Source: JBFMAI01 sp964462635 (GTDB lineage: Bacteria; Planctomycetota; Phycisphaerae; UBA1845; Fen-1342). From it: 64,000 nucleotides of DNA. The stretch lies in NCBI GenBank assembly GCA_964462635.1, contig CAYWYJ010000003.1, positions 5,494-69,493 of the forward strand, in the 5' to 3' direction. Below the pieces are notes generated by a model. The model worked only from the letters and a program-made list of their open reading frames with translations. It was not told the DNA's origin and did no database searches. The position numbers and the translations under genes were made by a program. Below, one piece after another: positions 30,729-40,344 of this stretch. Position 1 is the first letter of the stretch. The number at the start of each line of letters is the position of its first letter.

Positions 30729-31624
30729 GGGGTCCGCTCCGTTGCCTTCTCGGCGTAGTACGCGAGGAACAGGTCATCCAGGTCGGGCGGGGCGATCGTC
30801 GCGTCGCCGACGCCGCCGCCGGCCAGCCAATCCAGCAGCGGCTGCACCGGGCCTTTCCAGGTTGCACGCAGGCAGCCGTCACCCGCGTGCGCGATTTCCA
30901 GTCCGGCCGGGGGCGGCGTGGCGAGCGACCGTCCGGAACCGAAGCGCACCTCGACGTGCCGCAGCGCCCGCTGCCGCAATACCTCGACGCGTTCCTGCTC
31001 GATCAGCCGGCCGTCCCGCAGAATGGCGATTTCGTCGCACAGGGTTTCCACCTCGGACAGCGTGTGGCTGGAGAACAACACTGTTCGCCCCTCGGCGACC
31101 ACACGGCGCAGCTCGGTGTACAGTGCCTCGCGCATCAGTGGGTCAAGCGACGTGGTCGGCTCGTCGAGGATCAGCAGCCGCGGGCGGTGCATCATGGCGA
31201 CGATGAGCCCGAGTTTCTGCTTCATGCCGCGGGAGTAGTCGCGCACGCGTCGGCGCACGTCGAGGTCGAGCAGCCGTGTGAGCCGGCGGATTTCGGGGCC
31301 GGCGTCGGCCCGCCGGGCGGCATTCATGAAGGCGAGCGTCGCGGCCCCGGTCAGGTGCGGGTACAGGCGGACATCGCCGGGAAGGTAGCCGACCTCGCGG
31401 CGCAGCGTCGGACCCTCGTGCCAGGCATCGCGGCCGAGCACCTCGGCGCGGCCGTGCGTGGCCCGCAGCAGCCCCAGCAGCAGGCGTAGCGCGGTGGTCT
31501 TACCCGCGCCGTTGGGGCCGAGGAACCCGAACAGCCGGCCCTCCGGCACGCGCAGGTCCATGTCGCGCAGGGCGACCTGCGTGCCGTAGTGCTTGGTCAG
31601 GCCGTGAGTGGCGATGGCATCCAT
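30725..31624 (-). CDS. ABC transporter ATP-binding protein
   Basis: ATPase of the exporter above. Walker A is GPNGAGKTTALR, the Q-loop region is VGYLPGDVRLYPHLTG, the signature is YSRGMKQKLGL (in place of LSGGQ), Walker B is LLILDEPTTSLDPL and the switch histidine is in VLFSSHTLSEVE. The C-terminal about 80 residues resemble the accessory domain of multidrug or polymer exporters. ATG 31624 starts directly with the domain. Confidence 0.95.
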   Translation of the reverse strand: MDAIATHGLTKHYGTQVALRDMDLRVPEGRLFGFLGPNGAGKTTALRLLLGLLRATHGRAEVLGRDAWHEGPTLRREVGYLPGDVRLYPHLTGAATLAFMNAARRADAGPEIRRLTRLLDLDVRRRVRDYSRGMKQKLGLIVAMMHRPRLLILDEPTTSLDPLMREALYTELRRVVAEGRTVLFSSHTLSEVETLCDEIAILRDGRLIEQERVEVLRQRALRHVEVRFGSGRSLATPPPAGLEIAHAGDGCLRATWKGPVQPLLDWLAGGGVGDATIAPPDLDDLFLAYYAEKATERTP

Positions 31625-31687
31625 GTGGTGCGCTATTCCGGGCCCGTGGGCAGCGTGTCCATACTATGACGCGGAACGGGCGAGGGG

Positions 31688-31856
31688 AACACAGCGCGGC
31701 CGGTGGCCGCGACCGAACGTAGCGGCTCGCCACAGCGAGTCGCCTTCGCCTCGGCGAGTCTCGCCTGCGGCGGATTTGGCGACCGGGCTCCGTACCGGCC
31801 GTAGGCCGCCGGCGACTCTCGCCACGCCGATGGGAATTTGATGGTCTGCAGTACAG
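31688..31856 (-). repeat. Family A core repeat, inverted orientation
   Basis: AACACAGCGCGGCCGG, then ACGTAGCGGCTCGCCACAGC, CGCCTCGGCGAGTCTCGCC and GGGCTCCGTACCGGCCG: the same block order as 16691-16978 read from the other strand. The outer ACCACAGAGGC ends are mostly lost. Confidence 0.8.
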
Positions 31857-31914
31857 GGCGCCATTGCGGGGCGGCAGCATGGCCGCGCGAGGCCGCGGCC
31901 ATGCCACTTGGCCG

Positions 31915-31976
31915 ACCCTCCCCCAACCCCTCCTCGCCAAAGCGAGTCGCCCGTGGCGACCTGGGAGGGAGGGGGG
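31915..31976. repeat. Family E repeat (CTCCCCCAACCCCTCC...GGGAGGGA)
   Basis: CCCTCCCCCAACCCCTCCTC, GCCAAAGCGAGTCGCCCGTG and GCGACCTGGGAGGGAGG. Related copies lie at 45985-46112 (two), 46892-46952, 56344-56408 and, truncated, inside the O-antigen-ligase gene at 62621-62654. Together with the family A core it fills this 359-bp gap. Confidence 0.75.
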
Positions 31977-31983
31977 GCCAGCG

Positions 31984-33381
31984 CTACAGGGCAATCCGTT
32001 GGCCGCGGTGTGGGACCACCACGTCGGTGAACCCGAGCGGGCGGGCCCGGTCGGCGAGCTGGTCCGCCTGGTCCTCTTCGCCGTGGACCAGGCACAGCCG
32101 CCGGGCGTCGCGGGCCTGCGGCGTGAGCCATTCCAGCAATTCGCGCTGGTCCGCGTGCCCGCTGAAGCCGTGAATCTCGGCCACCTCGGCGCGCACGTCG
32201 TATTCCTCGTGAAACAGCGTGATCCGCTTCGCTCCGTCCGCGATCTTGCGCCCGAGCGTGTTGGCCGCCATGTGCCCCGCGATCAGGACCGTGTTCTTTG
32301 GATGGCCGATGTTGTTCTTGATGTGGTGGCGGATGCGGCCCGCCTCGCACATGCCACTGGCCGACAGGATCACGCACGGGTCGGTCCGCGCGTGCAGCGC
32401 CTTGCTCTCCTCCACGGTCCGGATGTACGTGCAGCAGCCGCTGCCGAGGATGTCGCCGGTCACCCGGTGAAACGCCCGCGCCTCGGCGTCGTAGCACTCG
32501 GGGTGCATCTTGAACACCTCGGTCGCATTCACCGCCAGCGGGCTATCGACGTACACGGGGATGCGCGGCAACGTCCCCGCGACCATGTGCTTGTGCAGGA
32601 AGTACACGATCGTCTGCGTCCGGCCGACCGCAAACGAGGGGATGATGACCTTGCCGCCGCGGCCGATCGTCCGCGCCACCACGTCCCGCAGGGCCGTCTC
32701 CGCATCGTCCACGCTCTCGTTGATCCGCCCGCCGTAGGTACTCTCGCACAGGATCGTGTCCACCGGCGGCAGCGGCCGCGGGTCACGGAGGATCGGCTTG
32801 TTCGGGCGGCCGTGGTCGCCGCTGTAGAACACCGACGGCGTGTGGCCGTTGCGCTTGGCGAACTCCAGGCGCACGCCGGACGAGCCCAGCATGTGTCCGG
32901 CGTCCTGGAAGCAAGCGAGCAGGCCGGGGACGACCTGGAACAGCCGGTCGTACGAGACGCTCTGGATCACCTGGATCGCCGCCAGGGCGTCGTCGTAGTC
33001 GTACAGCGGCTCGATCGGCCCCAGGCCCTTCTTCTTGCGACGTTTGTTCAGATAGTAGACATCTTCTTCCTGCACGTGGGCCGAGTCGGGCAGCATGATC
33101 GCGCACAGGTCGCGCGTGGCCGGCGTGCAGTACACCGGCCCGGTGAAACCCTCCTTGACGAGCAGCGGCAGTCGGCCGGAGTGGTCAATGTGCGCGTGCG
33201 AGAGCAGCACCGCGGCGATCTCGTCTGGCGGCACGGGCCATTCGCGGTTCTTGGCCTCAGCCTCCGCCCGCTTGCCCTGGTACAGACCGCAGTCGAGGGC
33301 GACCCAATGGTCGTCGATGCGGACCATGTGCATGGAACCCGTTACGTCGCGTGCCGCCCCGTAGAAGAGGATCTCCGCCAT
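31984..33381 (-). CDS. Metallo-beta-lactamase / beta-CASP RNA-processing nuclease family protein
   Basis: A homologue of the CPSF73/Ysh1-like bacterial nucleases. The metal motif is LLSHAHIDHSGRLP (HxHxDH), followed by FQDAGHMLGSSG with a further ligand and YSGDHGR with the bridging Asp. The beta-CASP motifs follow: ESTYGGR (A), FAVGRTQTIV region, SASGMCEAGRIRHHI (B) and the C-terminal histidine in IHGFSGHADQREL (C). ATG 33381 is chosen since the homologous MAEILFYGAARDVTGS begins there. It likely acts as a 5'-3' exo- or endoribonuclease in the cytoplasm. Confidence 0.94.
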   Translation of the reverse strand: MAEILFYGAARDVTGSMHMVRIDDHWVALDCGLYQGKRAEAEAKNREWPVPPDEIAAVLLSHAHIDHSGRLPLLVKEGFTGPVYCTPATRDLCAIMLPDSAHVQEEDVYYLNKRRKKKGLGPIEPLYDYDDALAAIQVIQSVSYDRLFQVVPGLLACFQDAGHMLGSSGVRLEFAKRNGHTPSVFYSGDHGRPNKPILRDPRPLPPVDTILCESTYGGRINESVDDAETALRDVVARTIGRGGKVIIPSFAVGRTQTIVYFLHKHMVAGTLPRIPVYVDSPLAVNATEVFKMHPECYDAEARAFHRVTGDILGSGCCTYIRTVEESKALHARTDPCVILSASGMCEAGRIRHHIKNNIGHPKNTVLIAGHMAANTLGRKIADGAKRITLFHEEYDVRAEVAEIHGFSGHADQRELLEWLTPQARDARRLCLVHGEEDQADQLADRARPLGFTDVVVPHRGQRIAL

Positions 33382-33442
33382 CGTCCGTCGCTCCGCAGGA
33401 GGTCGCGCGGCATGGTATGCCGCGGCGGCGGGCCGTGCCACT

Positions 33443-33606
33443 GGCGCGGCGTGGGGCCGCAATCAAAGGTAGCGGCTCGCCACAGCGAGTCGCCCTCGCC
33501 TCGGCGAGTCTCGCCTGCGGCGGATTTGGCGACCGGGCTCCGTACCGGCCGTTGCCTGCCCGAGAACCTCGTCGCGCCGCGAAGGACTCGATCGTCAGCA
33601 GCACAG
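33443..33606 (-). repeat. Family A core repeat, inverted orientation
   Basis: AGGTAGCGGCTCGCCACAGC...GGATTTGGCGACCGGGCTCCG...CTCGTCGCGCCGCGAAGG, GATCGTCAGCAGCACAG. It is the closest relative of the copy at 31688 in its core and of 5253-5572 in its right part. Confidence 0.8.
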
Positions 33607-33677
33607 AGATTGGGCAAACTCGGCTGCGGAGGAGGTTGCCGGCCCCCTCGGGGCGCGGCCTGGCCCCGCCGCCCCGG

Positions 33678-34571
33678 TCAACTCCCTCCCGAGAGGCGTT
33701 CGATCGCCGGCATCAGGTAGCGGACGACCACCTGGATCTGAACGACGTTGAACGCGAAGTGCGCGAGAATCACCGCCGTCAGGCTCCGGGACCACAGGAA
33801 GCCCAAGGCGAGCACGAGGCCCACACAGAACACCTGTGCGATGCCCACGGCCCCCTGGTCGATGTGCAGCACGGCGAACACGCCCGTGGACGCCAGCACG
33901 GCGACCGTCCAGGAAAGGCCGACGCGGCGGAGGTAGGGCAGCAGCAGACCACGGAACAGCAGTTCCTCGTGGATCGCGACCGCCAACATGAGCAGGAGCG
34001 TGGCCGGCAGGTTGTCGATCGGCAGAAGGCCGAGAAACTCCTTGCGCTGGTCGAACTCGTGTTCGAGCCCGGGGACGAGGAGCGCGAACATCCAGACCAC
34101 GATCATCACCGCGGCCAGGACGCCATAGAGCGCCCCCAGGGTCGCCGCCCCGTGGAGGAGCTGCCGGCCGAGGCGCTGGGGTTGGAGGCCGAAGGCGGCG
34201 GCGGGCACGTGGTGGCGATAGACGAGGTAGGCCGCGAGCGACACCGCGAGCAGCGCGCCGAACCACTGGTGCGTGACGATGAGCCAGTTGAAATCGGGCA
34301 GCGCGGACTCGGCCTCCGACCCGGCCGCGGACAGCCGGGCCGCCAACTCGAACCCGTGCGGCACGACGAGCCCCAGGGTGACTACCAGGCCTAGATCGAG
34401 GGCGGCCTGACGGCGCGACAAGTCCGGCAGTGTGCGGGGATCGGGCGGCGGCGCGGACGGGCTTGGCGGCGGCGTGGGTGGGGCCGCCAGCGGGGGTGAG
34501 GGCTGCGCAATCGGGCGGGCCGCGACGATCTCCGTCGACGGCGCGGGACCGTTCTGCGGGGCTGCTCCCAT
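33678..34571 (-). CDS. CPBP-family intramembrane metalloprotease
   Basis: A membrane protease of the Rce1/CAAX-like Abi family. The three catalytic motifs are present: EELLFRG (Glu-Glu-x3-Arg), FAVLHIDQG (F-x3-H) and LAHFAFNVV (H-x3-N). About eight helices follow a Pro-rich cytoplasmic N-terminus (residues 25-48, repeated PPTPPPSPSAPPP type). ATG 34571 has GAGGG upstream. Family members cleave membrane-embedded substrates or act in peptide maturation; the target here is unknown. Confidence 0.9.
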   Translation of the reverse strand: MGAAPQNGPAPSTEIVAARPIAQPSPPLAAPPTPPPSPSAPPPDPRTLPDLSRRQAALDLGLVVTLGLVVPHGFELAARLSAAGSEAESALPDFNWLIVTHQWFGALLAVSLAAYLVYRHHVPAAAFGLQPQRLGRQLLHGAATLGALYGVLAAVMIVVWMFALLVPGLEHEFDQRKEFLGLLPIDNLPATLLLMLAVAIHEELLFRGLLLPYLRRVGLSWTVAVLASTGVFAVLHIDQGAVGIAQVFCVGLVLALGFLWSRSLTAVILAHFAFNVVQIQVVVRYLMPAIERLSGGS

Positions 34572-34908
34572 ACCGTCCCTCACTGGGTCAGCACAGCACC
34601 GCGTCGGCGACGGCGCCGGGTGGCCCTGGCCGCCGGGGATTGTAGCGAGGCGAGCGTGCCGGGCGAGACGAGGGACGCGCTCAAACCGGGCCGCGACGGT
34701 GAGGGAGCGGTTCGCGCGACCCCCTGGTCGACCGCTCCCTTACGGTCGCGGCTCGGTCCAGCACCCCGCGGCCGCCCGTGTGCGGGCATCGCCCCCAGCT
34801 CGTCGGGCCGGGGGGTTTCCGCTATGCTACGCGGCCAATTGGCGTGGCGGGGCGGCGGCGCGCCGCCCCGCGTGGCGTTGATGCCGTCCGGCCCAGGGAG
34901 ACCACATC
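34572..34908. other. Divergent intergenic region with a long imperfect inverted repeat
   Basis: CCGCGACGGTGAGGGAGCGG (about 34694-34713) faces CCGCTCCCTTACGGTCGCGG (about 34738-34757), a 20-bp inverted repeat with two mismatches around a 24-nt loop. The unit GCGACCGTcAGGGAGCG recurs near 6262 and 13643. The CPBP and POT genes diverge from here. No gene is supported in the interval. Confidence 0.6.
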
Positions 34909-36432
34909 GTGTCCACCTCACCGTCGCCGAGTGCCGACCCCGCCGCTGCGTCCGGCGAGCTGCTCGGCCACCCGAAGGGGTTGTTCGTCCTGTTCAGCAC
35001 GGAGCTGTGGGAGCGGTTCAGCTTCTACAGCATGAGGGGGATTCTGACGCTGTACATGGTGGGCGTCGTGCTTGCCCGCCTGGGTGATGAGGCCGCCAAT
35101 GCGCGCGCCGATCAGATCTACGGCGCCTACCTGGGCTTCGTGTACTCGGCCACGTTCATCGGCGGCATGTTGGCGGACCGGCTGCTGGGCCAGCGCCGCG
35201 CGATCTACATCGGCGGCTTCCTGATGTCACTGGCCCAGTTCACGCTGATGACGCACGGGCTCTTGACGAAATCCGGCAGCACGTTTGCCTATCTCGAACC
35301 CATGTTCTTCCTCGGACTCGCGTTGCTGGCGTGCGGCAACGGTTTCTTCAAGCCCAACATCTCGACCATCGTGGGCACGCTCTACACGCAACAGGACGCG
35401 CGGCGCGACAGCGCGTTCACGATCTTTTACGTCGGCATCAACATCGGCGCCGCGCTGTCCAGCTTCGCCAGCGGGGCCGGACAGAAGTGGGGCTGGTACC
35501 TCGGGTACATGCTGGCCGGCACCGGCATGATCGTCTCGCTGGTGATCTTCGCCTGGGGCCGGCGCTGGATTGGAGGTCGCGGCCTGCCGCCCGCCGGCGC
35601 CCGCCTGCTGGGGCCCGGTCGCTTGGGTGTGCCCAACGTGGTGCCGTTGATCATCGGAGTGCTGATCTTCCTGCCGCTGGCGGCCTATCTCATGTCGCGG
35701 CCGGAATACGTCCAGGGGCTGGCCGTCATCATTGCCGTGCCCGTGCTGGCGTATCTGCTGTTCGAGGCCTGGCGTTCGCCGCGCCAGGAGGGAGCGCGGA
35801 TGATCGTCATCATCGTGTTGTGCATGTTCTCGATGTTGTTCTGGGGCTTCTTCGAGCTGGCCGGCAGCACGATCCAGCGCTTCGTGGACCAGAAGATGGA
35901 CTTGATGGTGGGACCGTGGAAGCTCGAAGCCGCTTTCATCAACAACTTCATCAACCCGGCGCTCATCGTGGCGATGGGCGTTTGGTTCTCCGCGGTCTGG
36001 GTTTGGCTGGATCGGCGCGGGCTTGACCCCTCGACTCCGGTGAAGTTCTCCCTCGGGCTTCTCCAGCTTGGCCTGGGCTTCCTGGTCTTGTGGTGGGCGG
36101 CCGAGCAGGCCGGCCCGACGGGCAAGAGCAGCGTCCTGTGGCTGGTGCTCGCCTACTTCGTAATCACGACCGGCGAGTTGTGCCTCTCACCTATCGGGCT
36201 TTCGATGGTCACGAAGCTCGCACCGGCCCGCCTGGTCGGCATGTTCATGGGGGTCTGGTTCCTGTCGTCGGCGATTGCCAACGTTCTGACCGGCGGAACG
36301 GTCGGCCCGATGACGCAGCGCTACGGCTTTGCCCAGGTGTTCCTCTGCATCGCCGGGCTGACCGGTGCCGCCGCCGTGTTGCTGTTCCTGCTCAGCCCGC
36401 TGCTGAAGCGTGGGATGCACGGGGTGAAGTAG
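34909..36432 (+). CDS. POT/PTR-family proton-dependent oligopeptide transporter
   Basis: A major-facilitator peptide importer. The N-terminal ELWERFSFYSMRG matches the ExxERFxYY proton-coupling motif of helix 1, FVYSATFIGGMLADRLLG is the loop 2-3 motif, and NGFFKPNISTIVG is the PTR2 signature in helix 5. It has twelve or more helices and 507 aa, normal for DtpT-like transporters. The GTG start at 34909 has AGGGAG 10 nt upstream. Confidence 0.93.
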   Translation: MSTSPSPSADPAAASGELLGHPKGLFVLFSTELWERFSFYSMRGILTLYMVGVVLARLGDEAANARADQIYGAYLGFVYSATFIGGMLADRLLGQRRAIYIGGFLMSLAQFTLMTHGLLTKSGSTFAYLEPMFFLGLALLACGNGFFKPNISTIVGTLYTQQDARRDSAFTIFYVGINIGAALSSFASGAGQKWGWYLGYMLAGTGMIVSLVIFAWGRRWIGGRGLPPAGARLLGPGRLGVPNVVPLIIGVLIFLPLAAYLMSRPEYVQGLAVIIAVPVLAYLLFEAWRSPRQEGARMIVIIVLCMFSMLFWGFFELAGSTIQRFVDQKMDLMVGPWKLEAAFINNFINPALIVAMGVWFSAVWVWLDRRGLDPSTPVKFSLGLLQLGLGFLVLWWAAEQAGPTGKSSVLWLVLAYFVITTGELCLSPIGLSMVTKLAPARLVGMFMGVWFLSSAIANVLTGGTVGPMTQRYGFAQVFLCIAGLTGAAAVLLFLLSPLLKRGMHGVK

Positions 36433-36445
36433 GCGGCCGCGGCCG

Positions 36446-39307
36446 TTACGGCCACAACATGATGAGGTTGCCGAGGGTGGCCGGGAGGTAGCACGTGCCG
36501 CGGGCCCCGGACCACGACGAGTACTCGCCCCGGGCCGCGTCCAGCCGGGTGACGTTGACGCCCCAGATGCGTTCCCGGCGGGCCTCCGCCGGAAACGCCG
36601 CCAGCGGCACCGCCAGTTCCACGACCCACGCCTCGCGCTCGACCGCGACGGCGACGCGGGCCCCGCACGGCCAGGGGACCGACGACCCCGCCGGCGGCTC
36701 GGTGCGGCACCCCTGCCGGGCGATCAGCAGACCGGTGGGCTTGATCTGCAGCGCGTACACGTCCTGCGGCGAACCCACGGGCTCGCCACGCGGATCGACC
36801 AGGACCTCCACGACGTCCTGGCCCCACGGCGTGGCCCCGTCCACGGGGACGTCGTTGTCCGCCTGGCAGACGGGGGACTCCCCGGCCCGCAGTGTGCAAC
36901 GCACGCCCACGTAGACGTGCTCCTCGTCCATGGCGAAGAACGCCCGCGTCGCCCGCGCCGGCGCCTCGGCCGCCGCACCATCCGGCGCCGGCCGGTTGAG
37001 CCGGAAGTCGCCGGCCGTGTTGTCGGCGGCCAGCGGCCAATCATCGAGCCGCCCGTCAATGCGGAGCGGGCCGTCCACCCGCGGGCAGACGGCGACCGCC
37101 AGCCGGGCCGTGAGACGCTGCGACGCGCCGCCCTCGGTCTCCAACGCCAGCTCGAACGGGTACACCCCGTCGATGTTGTAGGCTAGCCCCGGCAGCCCCA
37201 GCTCCAGGTGGACGGGCCGCCGCGCGCCGGGCTCAACGTGAAACGTGGTCGGCGTGACGAGCTGCCAATCGGGCGGCGGCGCAGGCAGTTCCCAGCGTCC
37301 CTGCACCGGCTGCGAACCAATGTTCTCGACGCGGCCGAGCACGTGCGCGCGCAGCCCCGCCGCTTCGGGCGTGAGCCGGATGCCCTCCAGGGTGGCGGCG
37401 AGCCGGTCACGCTGGCCCAGCAGGACGCCCCAGCGGGCCAGGCTGTCGACCTGACGCTGCCGCGCCGCGGCGTCGGGCACAAACTCCGCGGCCAGCTCGT
37501 GCAGCATCAGCGCGTGGGCCAAACGGAAGACCGCGGTCGATCGCGGCCAGCCGGCGGGCTTGCCGTGCAGGAGGTTGTCCAGGGCGGCGTCGGTGCCGGC
37601 CCACCGCACCATTTCCCCCGCCAGCTCGCGGGCCAACTGCGGTCGCCCGTTGACTTCCAGCAGCCGCAGTAGCTCGACGTCTTGCAGTCCCAGCGCCAGC
37701 CGCTTCAGCCGCACCGACGGCACCGGCCGGTCGCGCAGGCCGTAGGGCTCGCCGGCGTGAATCAGACCCGCGGCAAGCCACGGCCGCCCCGGGGGGTCGT
37801 TCGCGGCCGGCGCGTCCAGACGGGCCGCGTCCTCGATCCAGACCCCCGCGGTTTCGTACCGGTACGCCAACCACGGCAAGGCGCGGGCATCGGCCGCGGG
37901 CGCCTCGATGGCCAGTGAACCGCTGTACGGCGGATACGCCGGCATCAGCCACGTTTGCCGCCCCAGTTTTCGCTCGTGCGACATGGCGTCCGGTTCAAAC
38001 CAGGTCGCCGGCGGGGCCCAGATGTTCACGTCGGACAGGTCGATGCTTGGGGCCTCGTGCCAGCCCAGGCCGCGCAGCGAGCGCGCCGGCAGGTGCGCGA
38101 TCACCGGCGTCGGCGCTTCACCCTGCCGGAGAATGCCGACCACCCGCCGGCACCGCTCCACACCGGCGGTCGTCAGCGGCTCCGGCGGCAGCGGGCGCAG
38201 GGCGGCGCGGTCGAGCCACCCGCGTTCGGCGAAGTGTCGCCGACATTCGTGCAGGTAGGCCCGCAACACGCGGGCGTAGCGGGGCGAGTCGAGCCCGCCG
38301 TGCAGCTCGGCCGCAGGGCAGGTCGCGGCCAGGGGCAGCGGCCAGAACTCCAGCCGCACGCCGTCGGCGAAGGCCGAGCCGTCCAGCCAGCCGGCCACGA
38401 GCTGGTCGTAATCGTCCCACTGCACCTCGACGGCGTTTTCACCGACGGGGCGCAATTTGGGGAACGACGCCCAGAGCACGGGCGTCGTTCGGTGCGCCTG
38501 GAACAACTGCATCGTCTCGGCGACGAGCCGGATCGCGGCCAAGTGGCCGGGAGAAGACGGCAGCAGCCGCGTCAGCTCCGGGGCTTGTCGCGGCCAGCGC
38601 AGGTGCGTCGCCAGCAAGTCCGTCGGATCGACGCGGCAGACCACGGGCAGACTGCGGCGGTCCGGCAGCGCGACGGGGAGCACGTTGACGCGGAGCCGGC
38701 ACGTGAACACGGGGGCCCCCGGGCCGGGGGGCGTCACTTCGACCTGTCCGACGTACTCGCCCGGTCGGGCCGTGACCGGGATGTGTACGTCCAGCCAGAC
38801 GATCTCGTTGCGGGCCTCGGACAGCAGCACCGGCCCGCCGCCACGCGGCGCGTCCCACGGCACCAGGATGTCGGGGAACAGCGTCGGGATAGCGGGGCGG
38901 CCGGTGTGCGGCGGGTACCAACCGCGGAACGACTCGACGCGGGCATACTGGACGCGATACCGGGTGGCGACATCGGCCGCCGTCAGCGTCCCGGACGGCC
39001 CGCGCAGGTCGCTGAGGCGCAGCTCGAACGGGCCGGCCGGCGGGGCCGTCGTGCGCAGGACGACCTGGAAGGCGAGGGTCTCGTTCAGCGCCGCGTCCAC
39101 GCGGACTTCGCCGCGCGATGCGGAATAGACGTCGTTCTCAGGACTGGGCGGCGTGTCGGCCGACAGATCGTCGTCGCCGCTGACGATCCACACCGATACC
39201 TGCCGCGCGGGGCCGCCCGGCATGCAACCGGCGGGGACGAGACACACGGCCAGGGCGGCCAGCCGAATCGCCGCGCGGCGCGCGGCACCGGCCGCGGCCC
39301 ACGTCAT
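36446..39307 (-). CDS. Exported GH123/DUF4091-like protein with C-terminal CBM9-like domain
   Basis: A 953-aa exported protein. The signal peptide ends near LVPAGC (possible lipid attachment at that Cys). Residues about 45-200 form a beta-sandwich (SLNETLAFQVVLR-type, with VDAALNETLAFQVVLRT), and about 200-560 resemble the glycoside hydrolase 123 catalytic region (DUF4091), ending with the helix RLKRLALGLQDVELLRLLE. A long linker leads to a C-terminal CBM9-like domain (DGPLRIDGRLDDWPLA, HVYVGVRCTL, WGQDVVEVLVDP). The GH123 catalytic Asp-Glu pair cannot be placed with certainty. ATG 39307 overlaps the upstream oxidoreductase stop by 4 nt, suggesting a joint carbohydrate-use pathway. Confidence 0.8.
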   Translation of the reverse strand: MTWAAAGAARRAAIRLAALAVCLVPAGCMPGGPARQVSVWIVSGDDDLSADTPPSPENDVYSASRGEVRVDAALNETLAFQVVLRTTAPPAGPFELRLSDLRGPSGTLTAADVATRYRVQYARVESFRGWYPPHTGRPAIPTLFPDILVPWDAPRGGGPVLLSEARNEIVWLDVHIPVTARPGEYVGQVEVTPPGPGAPVFTCRLRVNVLPVALPDRRSLPVVCRVDPTDLLATHLRWPRQAPELTRLLPSSPGHLAAIRLVAETMQLFQAHRTTPVLWASFPKLRPVGENAVEVQWDDYDQLVAGWLDGSAFADGVRLEFWPLPLAATCPAAELHGGLDSPRYARVLRAYLHECRRHFAERGWLDRAALRPLPPEPLTTAGVERCRRVVGILRQGEAPTPVIAHLPARSLRGLGWHEAPSIDLSDVNIWAPPATWFEPDAMSHERKLGRQTWLMPAYPPYSGSLAIEAPAADARALPWLAYRYETAGVWIEDAARLDAPAANDPPGRPWLAAGLIHAGEPYGLRDRPVPSVRLKRLALGLQDVELLRLLEVNGRPQLARELAGEMVRWAGTDAALDNLLHGKPAGWPRSTAVFRLAHALMLHELAAEFVPDAAARQRQVDSLARWGVLLGQRDRLAATLEGIRLTPEAAGLRAHVLGRVENIGSQPVQGRWELPAPPPDWQLVTPTTFHVEPGARRPVHLELGLPGLAYNIDGVYPFELALETEGGASQRLTARLAVAVCPRVDGPLRIDGRLDDWPLAADNTAGDFRLNRPAPDGAAAEAPARATRAFFAMDEEHVYVGVRCTLRAGESPVCQADNDVPVDGATPWGQDVVEVLVDPRGEPVGSPQDVYALQIKPTGLLIARQGCRTEPPAGSSVPWPCGARVAVAVEREAWVVELAVPLAAFPAEARRERIWGVNVTRLDAARGEYSSWSGARGTCYLPATLGNLIMLWP

Positions 39308-40344
39308 CGCGGCTCGGGCCATCCCTGCACCTGGTAGAGCTTGCGCGGTGATTCGGGATGGCCGGTGCGCGCCGCGAGGTAGATCGTCTCCAGCAGCGCG
39401 CTCACGGCCACGTGCCGTTCGAGGGGCAGCGTCGCCCGTTCGCGGGCCCCGCTGCGCACGACTTCGGCGAAGCGCATCAGCTCGTCGGCCAGATAGTCGC
39501 CCGGCAGCGGCCGTCGCTCCGGCCCGGGCCGGTCCACCCGCTCCAGACGCACCTCCTCCGCCGTCAGCATCACCGTGGCCGTCGGACTATGGTGGACAAG
39601 CTGCTGTTCCAACGGGGGCAGGTCCCACGCGGCGGTGACGACGGCGTGCCCGCCGCCCGCGTAACGGAGAATCGCCGCCGCGGCGTCCTCCGTCTCGCGG
39701 GGGCCCCCGCCGGCCCCCTTGCGGAAGCGGGCCGCCGCCCCGACGACGAGATCGGGCAGGCCGCGAAGAGCGACCAGGGCCTCCAGCAGGGCATACCCGG
39801 CCTGCGCCAACGCCCCACCGGCCACCTGGCCCGCGCGGGCTTGGCGAGCGTCGGCGGGCGGACCGGGTGCCGCCGCCCGCAGGTCGGAGTACACCGGGGC
39901 GAAGTCCGCCGGCCAGTCCAGCTCGTGCCACACATGGTCCAGCACGTACTCCCACCACGACGCCACGCGGTGGACCGTCGGCGACTGCTTGGCCTGCGTC
40001 ACCATCTCCGTCGCGGCGGCGAAGTCGGCGGCCAGGGGCGGCGGCCGCCACACGTGCAATCCACGCTCGGTCGCCAGCGCGGCCAGCTCGAGGTCGGACC
40101 GTGTCGAGCTGGCCAGCAGCACCGCCTCCAACCCCGGCTGCGACAAGAGCTGCCGCGGGTCGTCGAACCGCGGCACATCCGCCAGGCTGCCCGGCGCCGC
40201 GGTCCCGGCCAGACCCAGCGGCTGAAGCATCAGGCACGCGTCCACCGCCGCGATCAGCGCGTCGCCGGTCGCGGCGTCGGTGATCAGGCCGACGCGGACC
40301 GGACCCTGGGGCTTGTGCTCGTTGTCCATCGTGGGCATGGGCAT
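39304..40344 (-). CDS. Gfo/Idh/MocA-family oxidoreductase
   Basis: An NAD(P)-dependent sugar-type dehydrogenase. The N-terminal Rossmann segment is VRVGLITDAATGDALIAAVD, then EAVLLASSTRSDLELAALATERGLHVW split in the usual order, and the C-terminal alpha/beta domain ends with HVAVSALLETIYLAARTG. The catalytic lysine of the EKP motif is not present (RPPPLA instead), so activity is doubtful or the substrate unusual. The start is uncertain: ATG 40344, 40338 and 40329 are all in frame and none has a good ribosome binding site. It is coupled to the GH123-like gene. Confidence 0.8.
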   Translation of the reverse strand: MPMPTMDNEHKPQGPVRVGLITDAATGDALIAAVDACLMLQPLGLAGTAAPGSLADVPRFDDPRQLLSQPGLEAVLLASSTRSDLELAALATERGLHVWRPPPLAADFAAATEMVTQAKQSPTVHRVASWWEYVLDHVWHELDWPADFAPVYSDLRAAAPGPPADARQARAGQVAGGALAQAGYALLEALVALRGLPDLVVGAAARFRKGAGGGPRETEDAAAAILRYAGGGHAVVTAAWDLPPLEQQLVHHSPTATVMLTAEEVRLERVDRPGPERRPLPGDYLADELMRFAEVVRSGARERATLPLERHVAVSALLETIYLAARTGHPESPRKLYQVQGWPEPR

